Below are positions 1-10,865 of a stretch of DNA of 64,000 bases, piece after piece. The translations under genes and the position numbers were made by a program. Position 1 is the stretch's first letter, and each line of letters begins with the position of its first letter. The notes under the pieces were generated by a model. It saw only the letters and a list, made by a program, of their open reading frames with translations, did no database searches and was not told the origin of the DNA. Origin of the DNA: Corythucha ciliata (Eukaryota; Arthropoda; Insecta; Hemiptera; Tingidae); the NCBI GenBank assembly GCA_038030265.1, contig CM075939.1, positions 12,443,253 to 12,507,252 of the forward strand. Direction: 5' to 3'.

Positions 1-1545
1 GTTACTGTATTTTAGCAGCATATTAGCGCTGTTTCTCAATTTGAGCATTGGATTATAATCGATGCATTAGGGCGTTTTCTCCATTTCAGCCGCGAATTAC
101 CATATTTTCCCCTATTTAAGCGGAAAAGTTAGCGCTTTTTCTCAATTTTCGCAGTGAATTAACGCTTTTTCTCTATTTTAGCAGTACGTCAGCGCTGTTT
201 CTCCATTTTAGCAGTGAATTATTGGCGATGTCGATTCACATTTATCCATGAATTAGTGATTTTTCTCGATTTTACTTGCGAGTTGGGGATTTTTCTTAAT
301 TTTAGAAGCGAATAAGCGAATTCGATCCATTTTAGCAGAGAATTAATATTGAATGAAGTTAATAGCGTTGAATTAGCGCATTTTCTCAATTTTAGCTGCG
401 AATCGACTGTTTTCTTAATTTCAGCCAGAATTAGGGTGTTTTCTCAATTTTATCCGTAAATTAGCACATCTTCCCAATTTAAGCGGCAAATTAGAGCTTT
501 TTCTCAATTTACGCCGTGAATTAGCGCTTTTTTTTATTTCAGCAGCATGCCAGCGCTGTTTCTCAATTTTAACATTGAATTATTGGCGATGTCGATTCAC
601 ATTCAGCTATGAAATAATTATTTTTCTCGATTTTACCGGCAAGTTGGGGATTTTTCTTAATTTTGGAAGCGAATTTTGTCCATTTTATCAGCGAATTCGT
701 GTATTGAATTAACATAATAGCGTTGAATTAGCGTATTTTCTCAATTTAAGCTGCGAATTAACAGTTTTTCTTAATTTTAGCCCCGAATTAGGGTTTTTTC
801 TCAATTTTATCCGTGAATTAGCACATTTTACCAAATTAGCGCTTTTTCTCACTGTTCGCCGGGAATTAGCGCTTTTTTCCATTTCAGCAGCATGCCAGCG
901 CTGTTTCTCAATTTCAGCAGTGAATTATTGCCGATGTCAGAATTATTGGAAGCGAATTTTGTCCATTTTATGAGAGAATTTGTGTATTGAATTAACATAA
1001 TAGCGTTAAATTAGCGTATTTTCTCAATTCAAGCTGCGAATTAATAGTTTCTCTTAATTTTAGCCCCGAATAAGGGCGTTTTCTCCATTTTATCCGTGAA
1101 TTAGCACATTTCCCCAAATTAGCGCTTTTTCTCAATTTTCGCGGTGAATTAGCGCTTTGTCTCCGTTTTAGCAGCCTGCCAGCGCTGTTTCTTTATTCTA
1201 GCAGTCTGTTAGCGCTGTTTCTTTATTCTAGCAGTCTGTTAGCGCTGTTTCTTTATTCTAGCAGCATGTTAGCGCTGTTTCTCCATTTGAGCAGTGAATT
1301 ATTAGCAATGCGCATTCACATTTAGCCATAAACCACTATTTTTTCTGAATTTTAGAAGCGTAAAAAGTGCCTTTTTTTTCGTTTTAGCTAGGAATTTGTG
1401 TTGTATTGACACGTATCTACGTATTACCAGTTTTTATCAATATTATCCGCGAATTTACTTTAACTTTTGCCTCTCATCAGCAGTTTATCCAAATTTTAGC
1501 CGCGAATTAACACTTTTTCCCTATTTTCGATTTATTATTTCTCAT
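1..1545 (+). repeat. Family A degenerate 30-bp repeat array, plus orientation
   Basis: The unit is close to GCGCTTTTTCTCAATTTTAG followed by ten bases like CCGTGAATTA. Copies diverge widely but keep TTTTTCTCAATTTTAG and GAATTAGCG. The array is cut by the window start. A locally homogenised stretch of exact 30-bp copies is listed separately. Confidence 0.9.
1171..1290 (+). repeat. Locally homogenised family A: four 30-bp copies, two identical
   Basis: The 30-bp blocks 1201-1230 and 1231-1260 (starting GCAGTCTGTTAGCGCTGTTT) are identical. 1171-1200 and 1261-1290 differ at a few positions. This fixes the true period at 30 and shows that tandem copying still occurs or occurred recently. Confidence 0.92.
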
Positions 1546-1960
1546 TAATAAGTTTTTGTAATCGTATCACAAAAAAAATTTTTTTGACCCCCCTCAAAAT
1601 TTGTAGTTTTACGTTTCAAAGTGCGTAGAATCCAAATCTGAAAAAAAAAAAAAAAAAATGTCCGTCCACCGTCTGCCGTCCAGGCCATATCTTGCCCTAG
1701 GATTGCTCGAAAAAACTCGTTCTATCGCGTGTAGACTCCATTTGGGGTCTAGTTGGTCCTAACATCTGATCAGTTTGATCAAATAACTCCCTGGGGTTTT
1801 ATGGGCCAAAAGCGGGTCCAAAATGGGGATTTTCAAAGGATTTGGGATCATAGGGATGTGGGGTACTGTCGATTTTCATGTAATTTCAAGCCGGATTTGA
1901 CTACATCCATGAATAATAAACCCATAAACAGCCAAAATCATAAGATATTGTTCGAAAATT
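1546..1960. other. Non-array sequence between two family A blocks
   Basis: Contains an A19 run (near 1640) and a pyrimidine-rich stretch after it (GTCCGTCCACCGTCTGCCGT). No gene is recognised. It may be the end of an old retroelement. Confidence 0.4.
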
Positions 1961-2450
1961 CGCAGCGTTTTTCCTTAATTTATGCAGGGAGAAACACATA
2001 TTTTTTTCATTTTAGCATCGAATTTGCGTTTTTCTCCACGTTTGCTGTGAATTAGCGCTGTTTCTCAATTTGAGCAGTGAAATATCAGCCATGAATTACA
2101 GAAATGTTTCTCCATTTCAGCTGCGAATTGCAGATTTTTCTCAATTTCAGCGTCAAGAAAGAGCATTTTCTCCATTTTAGCGTCGAATTGGCGATGTAGG
2201 TATGTGGCGGCTTTTCTCAATTTTAGCTACAATTCAAGGTTTTAGTCTCGTGTTCTAGTGCTTTTATGTCAATTTTAGCAGCGAATCAGCGCTTTTTGTC
2301 AATTTTAGCCGCGAAGTTGCTTCCAGAAACCGCGATATGGCTTGGAATGATCGAGTTTTTCCCATTTCATCCGTCAGTTTGCGCTTTTTTTCCAAAATTT
2401 AGTTGCGAATTAGCGCTTTTTCGCATTTTTCAAACCGAAAATTTAACCAC
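1961..2450 (+). repeat. Family A array, plus orientation
   Basis: Degenerate 30-bp units such as GCGCTTTTTGTCAATTTTAG. It ends near 2445, where unique sequence begins. Confidence 0.8.
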
Positions 2451-5044
2451 AAAGACGTTCATATTAAAACACGCTCTAACCTTGATAAGCTCACTACAGA
2501 TAGCTCTGCTGAGCTCAAAACACCATTGGCTCATAGACCAACAACAGGGGCTGCCCCACGCCGTTTAGTGCTTTGCAAAGAACTTCCCTGAGCAGTCGAT
2601 AGGAAAGAGTTGACCGTTTGAGTGTGGTGTGGTGTGGGGGGGGGGCTGCTGTGTAACTCGGAATTAATATTCCTAACTGTGTTTCTAACGTAATACGCAC
2701 ACACTCATCTCCCCGCCCCCCACAAACACCGTCTCATAGTCATCAAAGCCACGACCCCCACGTTTTTCCATTTGCTTTTCTCGTTTATTGCTCCCTTTTC
2801 GCTCTTTCTCTATCACAGTCCGCGCTCTGCCGGAATTAATTAATTTTTTCTAAACGAGTAAAAAACAAAGAAAAAGAGTGGACGCGACATCTCGACGATT
2901 ACCCTAGGCTTTCCTGAAATATTTTCTCAAGCAGCTTTAATTTTATTCATTTTATTTTACTCCACATAGGGGACTCTTTTCATTTCACCGCTGTCAATTG
3001 CACGTTCCCTTTGTGGTTCCACGATGAACTATATTGGAGGGCAACCCAACGCAACCACGGACAACATTTACTACAACTGACTAGTATTTTCGTGATAATG
3101 CTTTGCCGTGGATGTTATACAGGATTTTTTTTTTCGAAGTAAAGTCGGCGACGAATTACTTGATTTATTGAAATGATTTGCCAAAGTCATCTATCGATCA
3201 ATAGCGTCTACCCCGCGGGCTTAATTTGAACAGCATTATCAATGCGCATCGTTAATCACTTCTAAAGAGCCATTTTCTTTTGGGTGGGGGGGGGGATTTG
3301 TCTTAGCTAGCACGACATGATCCTGTTCCTTTTTGAAGGGAAACGGGTATCGTTGTCTGGTGAAAGAGTTATTATTAATAATGGCAAGAGTGATGAATTA
3401 TGTTTGAGCCTTTTATTAATTCGTCTTAAAACCGCGGTTCCTCACTTTTTTCTTTTAATTTTTATAAAAAATGTAATGAATCAACGAACTCAGGAGAACT
3501 ACGCTTTAAAAATAGGTTCAGAGATTATGGTACGTGTGTGTGGCATGGAAAGGCATATACCCATCGATAACTCAATCTAGCTGGGTCAAAAACATCAACC
3601 CAATTCCCCTACCCACTTTTTTTTTTAGTGTTTACGGGAATGAACTCAACTAGTCCAGCAACGTTTAAACGTGACGTCACGGCCTTCACATTTTCTACAG
3701 TGACGGGTGCCTGCATTTTAAAGTTGCTGTGGTGTGGGGTAGCTATCACTCTCACGTAGTTTTTTTTTTTTTTTGTTAAGGTACTTCAACCCGAATCAAT
3801 TCCTAAAAAATGGCAGTAGACAACTTTTACTCTTATTGGCTATATAGAAGTTAAAAAACCAAGCCTCCCAGAGACCCAACCCCAATCATATTTTATATTT
3901 GAACAATGAAAAGGCAATAAGCTTTTCGCGATAATCGGCTTTTTCCAGCCATTTCTCCGCAGGGATAAAATTACTCTTCCACGAAACGTTTTATTGATTC
4001 TTAACTCGTTTGTTAACAAATAAATGAAAATCTCCGTTATAGAAACGGCTCCTTGTACACTGGCCGCATTAAGAAATTACTTGGCTGGTTTGTCCACCTC
4101 ATATTTTTTTCCCCTGGAAATTCCACTGACTTGTATTATACCTTTGACCTTTCCCTATCCATCGAAGGAGGAAATGCTCTTAACAGAGAATTCAAGGCAC
4201 GTACAGTATCCCCGGAATTCCCCTTTTCGAAATTTCTTCCGAATTGTCAGGAGAATATCGTCGTGGGATTTGTCCGTGGGGGGGAGGGGGGTGAAAATAA
4301 TTTTTTTCTTCCTCTTTCGTTCTTGAGAGAGCCTTGGTTTGCCCCTTAATAGTTCATGTCCCACTGTAGAAGCTATTCATCGGGTCTCTTCGAATATTAA
4401 TGTAATTAAAATTCTGGAAATGAAGAAGTCCCGCGGGGGACGATAGGCATTCAATATTAAATGCCTAAAATAAAGAGAAAATATCTAACCCCGTTTTTTA
4501 TAACAAATCATTGATAAGCTTCACCGGCTTATCCGTTTTGACCTCCGGATTTTTCTTCCCTCTTTAATAATTAGTTTTTTGAAGAAAACAAAATCCTTTG
4601 ATTAAAGAGAATGGCGAGATGGTGGGGTGGACTGAATGCACTATCCAAAAGCTAGGGTCGGAGTAATTCTAATAAAGTTTAATGGGCTTTGCGTTTAAGT
4701 GAATTATAACCCCCCCCCCCTGCTATCTCATAGTTTAAACTTCCTCGGAAATTACCCATTTCTTGCCTTTGTTATGGATCCCTCCTGAATTTTGCCGAAT
4801 AAAAAAAAATCCTGATTAGTTAATAAATTGCCTGAGAATATACATCCTAGGATTACACATCCATGGAGGGGTCCGATAGGACGTGCGGTGGGCGGGGGGT
4901 GGCGTCCACACTGGTGTATTTAAACGAAGTGTTCCCTTTTCCTTTTTTTCAGGATCAACCAACGAATCTTGCAGTATTGCTCAAATTAACACCCGAATTT
5001 GGGATCGGAGACGGTCTTTGACCCCCCCTCCCACAAATTGGTCC
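2451..5044. other. Gene-free stretch
   Basis: AT-rich sequence with G and C runs of 8-11 bases (near 2633, 3285, 4711). I see no splice-bounded or long reading frame and no repeat array. No gene is recognised. Confidence 0.5.
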
Positions 5045-5880
5045 TGAAACTTACTAACTTTAAAACTTGCAGTTTCACGAAAATTTTACCAGAAAACATC
5101 TAATTTCGAAGATATTTGCCTCCGAAATGTTACAATTTTGTTGACGGTAAAAAATCGTGCGGTCAATCGTGGCCGGCTGCGGCTAGCCGGGGTTCCGAGC
5201 TGCAGTCACCTACACAAAGCAATTGCAAATTTGTTATTTAGATAGATACGAGGAACTCTGTCGCCGGTATTTTAATTAAAGAAGTAAATTAATTAACTGA
5301 TGTCATCCGGTCGACTCGGGAAGACAAAGCCTAACACGTTTCAAGCTTCGAGAAAAAAATGGGCTCCACGGCGGGATTTGAACCCGTAACCTCTGGAATG
5401 CTAGTCCGAGAAACGATGGCTCTGAGTGGGGTTTGGCTATGTTCATTCCTCACAGTAAAGGGTACAGTGGGGACCAGCTTTGCTAGGGGTTCGCTTCCAT
5501 CACTAGCCCTGAAACGTGCAGTTTCGCGCGTATTCCGCAAAGAGTCTCCTAAATTCACGGATATTCGCAAACGAAATGTTTGCTACGTTGCTCCCAGACG
5601 TCAAACCTAATGCGCTGTCGCAGCCGACCGGCTTACGGTTGCACGTAAGAGAGGGGGACCTGAAACTTTAAATTTCGCGGGAATAAATACTCAAACCTGA
5701 AATTTCGCGAAAATAAAAATCGGAATATCGTGGATATTCAGATGGCAAAGGAAAGGCCCTGAAACTTGCAGATTCGGTGAAATTAAGATCCGGAACATTA
5801 TCGCGAATAATCATCCAGTAACTTTCAATTTTGCCTTCAAGATGGTTCAATTTTTCGTCTAGGCGTCAGGCTGTCTGAGC
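5045..5880. repeat. Family B degenerate repeat block
   Basis: Recurrent phrases such as CCTGAAACTTGCA, ATTTCGCGAAAATAA and the GC-rich landmark GTGGCCGGCTGCGGCTAGCC at about 5170. The same mixture recurs at 17.4-18.1 and 45-48.5 kb. A tRNA-like segment lies inside. Confidence 0.7.
5345..5420 (-). repeat. tRNA-like segment (possible SINE head or tRNA relic)
   Basis: On the minus strand a perfect pol III B box (GGGTTCAAATCCCG) forms a T-arm-like hairpin. An anticodon-loop-like CTAGCAT precedes it by about 15 bases and a T7 run follows shortly after. No 5' acceptor strand pairing with the 3' side is present, so it is not a working tRNA. Confidence 0.35.
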
Positions 5881-5939
5881 TGCCTTGCCTGGAATTCAAT
5901 GCCTTTGAATTCTTCATTTATAGCCTACAGAAGTAGCAC

Positions 5940-6534
5940 TTGATCATTATAGCTGGAAAATTTCGTTTTTATTTTAATTTTAGCCTTGAATTAGTGCTTT
6001 GTCTCAATTTCAGCTGTGAATTAGCGGCGCTTTTTCTTAATTACAGCAGCGAATTAACGCATTATCGTAATTTTAGCCACGAATCAAAGTTTTTAACATT
6101 TTTAGCCGCAAATGAGAGCTTTATTTTAAAATTCAGCCGTGAATCTCAGCGTTTTCTCATCTACATAAAGTCATAAAGTGTCCTCCAGAAATAACGAATC
6201 AGCGTTTTCTTTTTTTTGTGCCGTGAATTAGCGCTTTATCTCAAGTTTTAGGCGTAATTTAGCACATATATCCCTTTTTAACAGATATTTAATGAATTCT
6301 GACCATGAATTAGAGCTTTCTTCATCTTAAGGCACATGTTGCCTCAAAAAACAGCCAATTAGCGTTGTCTCTATTTCATTTTTCTCTGTGAATTACCATT
6401 GTTCTTCATTTTAGACAAGAATGCTATTTTTTTTTTCACTTTTGGTCATGAATCACCACTTTTTGTCAATGTTATCCGCTAACTTGCCGCATGAACTGCA
6501 GTACGTTACTGGGTTTTCCAAAAATTAGCCGTAA
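5940..6534 (+). repeat. Family A array, plus orientation
   Basis: Units such as GAATTAGTGCTTTGTCTCAA and GAATTAGCGGCGCTTTTTCT. Its 30-bp period, a multiple of 3, gives spurious reading frames with a 10-residue rhythm (FNFSLELVLCLNFSCEL). Confidence 0.85.
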
Positions 6535-7179
6535 AACGGCCGATTTTTGAGCTTTTTTAGAGGCCTCCTCAATACTGGGCCCCTTGTCTGTCCGCCCACC
6601 CTTTCCCATCAACCTGTAGCTGGGCCCGACACTACTGATTATTTCTTACTTGGCGGGTATTTTAATGGGATGGAATACATTCTGACGGATATCTGACGGA
6701 ATTTTGATCTTGGCATGACAAGCTTGGTGTTTTTGGATTCTCCGCTACAAAAAAGGCTCCAAAACTGACAATTTTTCTTCAAAAATAAGACCCTGCAGAG
6801 CTTGCAATTTTACTTGAATTAACACAATCGGTTGCTGTCACGGCCGGCTACAGCCCGGAGACCGAAAAGCCCTAAAAATCAATTTCAAACTGGCAAAATC
6901 ACGGAATTTAGCATTAGAACTTGCTAGTTTTCGAAATTATAAGTGTCCCGTATCTTGAAAGTTTGCCTAATTAAAACCGGAAACTTGTATTTTCGCAAGA
7001 ATCAAGGCCATAGGCCTCAAAACTGTTAATTTCGCGTATAACTCAGCCACGAAACTTGCGTTTTGCTTAAATTAGGACGTGAAATCAGAGTACCTACTGT
7101 AATTTCATGGCTACATTTCATATAAAATTTTGCTGGTATTAAACTTCGACGAAATTTTGTGGCTATTTTTCTTCATTTG
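6535..7179. repeat. Family B block
   Basis: Phrases such as AAACTTGTATTTTCGCAAGA and the landmark GCTGTCACGGCCGGCTACAG near 6835. Confidence 0.65.
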
Positions 7180-7185
7180 ACCTGT

Positions 7186-7612
7186 GAATTTAGATAAAAT
7201 TATAAAGCTGTTCATCAGTTTTAGCTGTGATCTAGCGCTTTTCCCCAATTTTACCTGAGAATTAGCGATTTTCACAATTTTAGCTTAAAATTGATGGATT
7301 TCACACTCTTAACGTTGAATTAGAGATTTTTCTTAAAATTTTAACCGCGCAAAAACAGGACATTGGCACTTTTCACAATTTCGGCGACGAATTAGCAATT
7401 TCCTCCCACTTATTTCCATGAATTAGCGCTTATTCTCTATATTTAGCCACTTTGTTTACTCCATGAATTAACGTTTTCTCAATTTCAACCACGCATTGTC
7501 CTTTTCAAGCGTATTTTCTTAGTGGCTCAATAAAATTTCATACGCTACGCCGATGCCCGTTTACGTGGCTTCAACCCCATTTCAGGAAGCAATCTTTCGT
7601 TATAACTTCTCC
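7186..7612 (+). repeat. Paralogous block, copy 1 (partner of 20780-21195), mostly family A
   Basis: About 430 bases, ending CGTTTACGTGGCTTCAACCC and CTTATAACTTCTCC-like sequence, align collinearly with the sequence directly upstream of defensin 2. Matching units appear in the same order, which separates this from ordinary family A similarity. Confidence 0.75.
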
Positions 7613-8640
7613 TTCTTGCTCCCCTCCTACCCCGCCGTCATTCAACACCCTTACATCCCCATCTTCCGTAAGTGACAAGTAATTGAAATCCTTTTGTAGG
7701 AAAGTTGAACCGCCTTCCATGACTGTAACGTTTTCTGGGAAGAGACCGAGGGCAATTTGCTCCTTTTCCACATTCTATAGTAGTTGGGCGAAAATTGGAA
7801 AAATGTCCCATTAGTTTTCAGTTTTAATTTCACGTAGAGAAACGATTGGCACGTTTTTCTTCTACGCGAGTTAAATTTGATAAAAAATGTTGTCATTATA
7901 TCCTTCAGGTGTAAGGTGAAGTCTCGAACACCTCACCACAACGTCACCCTTCTATATTCATCATTATCACGCCCTCCCCTACCTCGCCAGCACCCACAAC
8001 AATTCACGTAGTACCTGATGGCATCTCAGAAATGTATGAAAGTTCCCCTTACAGGAGTGCAGCACGTCTTTTACCACTCAGAAAGCGACTATAGGTTGGT
8101 GGAGGGGCGCATAGCTCACTAATTAAACCATGCTGATGGGGGGGGGGGAGAGACGGGCGTGTGAAAGGGAAGGAAAAGTCTCATTAAGAGGACTCACTCT
8201 CACTAACTCTCTCTCTCTCTCTCTCAGTTATTCAGGTTTTGTGTTTTAAAAAAATTGGTTTCACCGCGGTAACGTCTATACTTAGTGTTCTCGGCGTACA
8301 TGAAAAGCTTGTCAAGAATTTTTTATGTCTTAGACTACGACTACTTCTTCAGAGTTTTTCATTCTACACACCCACAAGTTTATTCACCTCATTCTTGTTC
8401 ATGGTGTAGGTTACATCGTCAGATATAATAGGAATTGTGGTTTTTACCCCCTTTAAACCCTTCTCTCTTCTCTCTAATATCGGAGATTTTGCCCTTTCTA
8501 CACCCAAATTTTGCAGTTTTCGAGCTCACTCGAAAAGCAATTTTTTTGCAGAACTTTGTCTCCAAAGTCTATTTCGAGGGCACGGCCCTTTCTAACTCTA
8601 GCGTACAATGGGAGGAGGGGAGACCTAAAGATGGAAAAAC
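7613..8640. other. Gene-free stretch
   Basis: Unique sequence with a CT microsatellite (about 8204-8225) and G-rich runs. No gene is recognised. Confidence 0.5.
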
Positions 8641-9470
8641 GGGGATTTTTAGGTTGTTAGGATGTGGAAAAATCGCTAAATTGCTTCCAAAATTAAAAAT
8701 TAAAGCACTGAGCACTTATTCTCAGCTGAAATTGAGAACAAGCGATCATCGCAGGCTAAAATTGAAAGAAAGGTGTCGATTCATGGTTAAAAAGAGGGAA
8801 AAAACGCTAAATCTCACCTCAAATTAAAAAAAGAAGTTCTCAGGGCTAAAATTGGGGAAAAAAATAGTTCGCGGCTATAATTAGGATAATACACTACAAT
8901 TTACGGCAATGAAAATTGAGAAAAAGCGTCAATTCAAAGATGATAAAAACGCTAATTCCTCGATAAACAATAGTTGAGAAAAACGCTAATTCATGGCAAG
9001 AATCGACTTAAAAAAAAATTGACGTAAAAAAAAAACAACAACAAAAAACGCTAATTCATTACTAAAATCGATAAAAAGCAGAGTAAAATGGAGAAAAACG
9101 TTATTTCGACGCTAAAATTGAGATTAGCGCCAAATTCACGGCTAGCATAGAGAACAATTGCTATTTCGTGGATAGTATCAAGAAAGACCGCACTCATTCG
9201 CAAATTGAGAGATTGCTAATCCGATAATTCAAGGCTTTCATATTGAGAAATTCTTGGCTCTGCATGTTCTTGGCTAAAAGTATGAAAAATGTGCCCCGAT
9301 TTGTTTCTAAAATTTAGAAAAACGCTGATTTGTTGCTAAAATCGGGAAATCGCTGTATCATTCGCAGCTAAAATTAAGAAATTTTATGAATCGAAGGATG
9401 AAATTGTTAAAAATCGTTATTTTGTGGCAATAAAACGGAGAAAAGGGCACTCAATCACTAGCTCATTGTC
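8640..9470 (-). repeat. Family A array, minus orientation
   Basis: Units read GCTAAAATTGAGAAAAACGC on the plus strand, the inverse of the arrays at 1-2450. Confidence 0.85.
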
Positions 9471-10110
9471 TTACGAATTTCAATAAAATTGCATGTTTTC
9501 TCATAAAACAAACAATTTCCTTATGAAATCGACAATTTCTTCGTGAAACTGACAAGTTTCATCATGAAACGGACAATTTCACCACAAAATGTCCCTTGTT
9601 GAGGCCTTTCGCATGAATTTTGCCTTGAAATTGTCGATTCGCTTGAATGTTGTGTTTTGCCCACTGTGGGGGCATTGTGTGTAAATTCCGCTCTGAATGC
9701 GACAATTCGCGTGAATACTGCCTAGCATGTGCAGTTTTGCTCGAAATTTTTGTTCTGAATGAGGCCTTACGCTTAATTATTGGCCTGGATGAGACGTTTC
9801 GCTCTAAAATGGGGAGTTTTTGATAAATTTCGCCTCCATTGTTGGGTTTCCGGTGAATTATTTTCCATTTTCGGCTTCAAATAAACAATTTCCTTATAAG
9901 AACAACACAATTTTCTATGAAAATTTTCATAAAAAAATTTTGTTCCTCTTACAAATTACAGTTTGAACGTGAGTGTTTTCCCCAAAGTTGCGATTTGCCC
10001 ACAAAATATGGGCATTTAGCGTAAATTTTTCCCTGCCGGGCCACGGCCGTTTTGAAACAGTTTTTTCGCTTGATCTACGGACAAAGTGGCTATTTTCACT
10101 ATGGCAACCT
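9471..10110. repeat. Family D degenerate repeat, about 20-bp period
   Basis: Consecutive units such as CAATTTCCTTATGAAATCGA and CAATTTCTTCGTGAAACTGA are 20 bases long, decaying to the right into GAATTTTGCCTTGAA-like phrases. Confidence 0.7.
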
Positions 10111-10149
10111 CACGACGATAGAAACACTTTAATCTTAGCATGTTATTTC

Positions 10150-10225
10150 CTTACTTTACGTCACGGAGTGAACGAAAGTACTTTACGTCACTGCTAGGAG
10201 TGATGTAAAGTACTTTCCGTCACTA
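10150..10225. repeat. Three CRE-like TTTACGTCAC repeats with an 18-bp inverted repeat
   Basis: TTTACGTCAC occurs at 10155-10164 and 10182-10191, with a variant (TTTCCGTCAC) near 10214. AAAGTACTTTACGTCACT at 10175-10192 pairs, with one mismatch, with 10199-10216 across a 6-base loop. TGACGTAA is an ATF/CREB-type half site. No gene start is seen nearby, so regulation is only a possibility. Confidence 0.5.
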
Positions 10226-10529
10226 TTAGGAGTAACGTGTTTGGAGTGAGTCGTGATGAAGTAAGTGCCTCACACTTGGTCGGTCAAGCGAAAAACAGCG
10301 TTCGCAACTCGTGAGGAGCGTTATTACGCGCTCGTTGTTTGTAATTAGCGAACTCGACTTCACCTCGATTGCTGGGGATGGGATTTTGGAGGAGGTTTTG
10401 ATGAGTTATTTGGACAAGTGACTATAGGAATCAAAGGGAGGAGTCATGACCTCTATGCCCCCCCTCCGTTGGATACGCCACCCGGACGGCGTACGGCGGA
10501 TTCACCGTGGCTGAAATCGCTGCCAATTC

Positions 10530-10865
10530 GTCGTTTCTGGGCACAAATTTGGCTAAAATAGAATTGAGGAAACGCAATAAATCATTGCTTAAAAAAATAA
10601 AAAAAAAATAAAATGGATTCACGTTAAAATTTATAAAAACAAGAGTTGGCGGGTTTTGGAGGCATTTTTGACTAAAATTTTTAAAAAAATTATCAAATTA
10701 TAAGTGAATTAAAATTGTCAATTAACTCAATTTAATAAAATTGAGTAAAATTAAAAACGAAAAAATTAAAGAAAAAAAAATGCTAATTTGTGCTGCTAAA
10801 ACTGAGAAAAACGTGAATTAGTTGCTAAAATTGTGAAAAACTTATAATTTAACGCTAAATAAATG
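10530..10865 (-). repeat. Family A array, minus orientation
   Basis: Units such as GCTAAAACTGAGAAAAACGT, with A-rich degenerate sequence on the left. Confidence 0.75.

Noticed and set aside
1..1545. CRISPR-like appearance of regularly spaced 30-base repeats
   Set aside because: There are no alternating unique spacers, units are contiguous and degenerate, and the genome is eukaryotic.
8435..8827. 130-codon plus-strand frame
   Set aside because: Its second half is inside a family A array and the first half has no protein-like feature.
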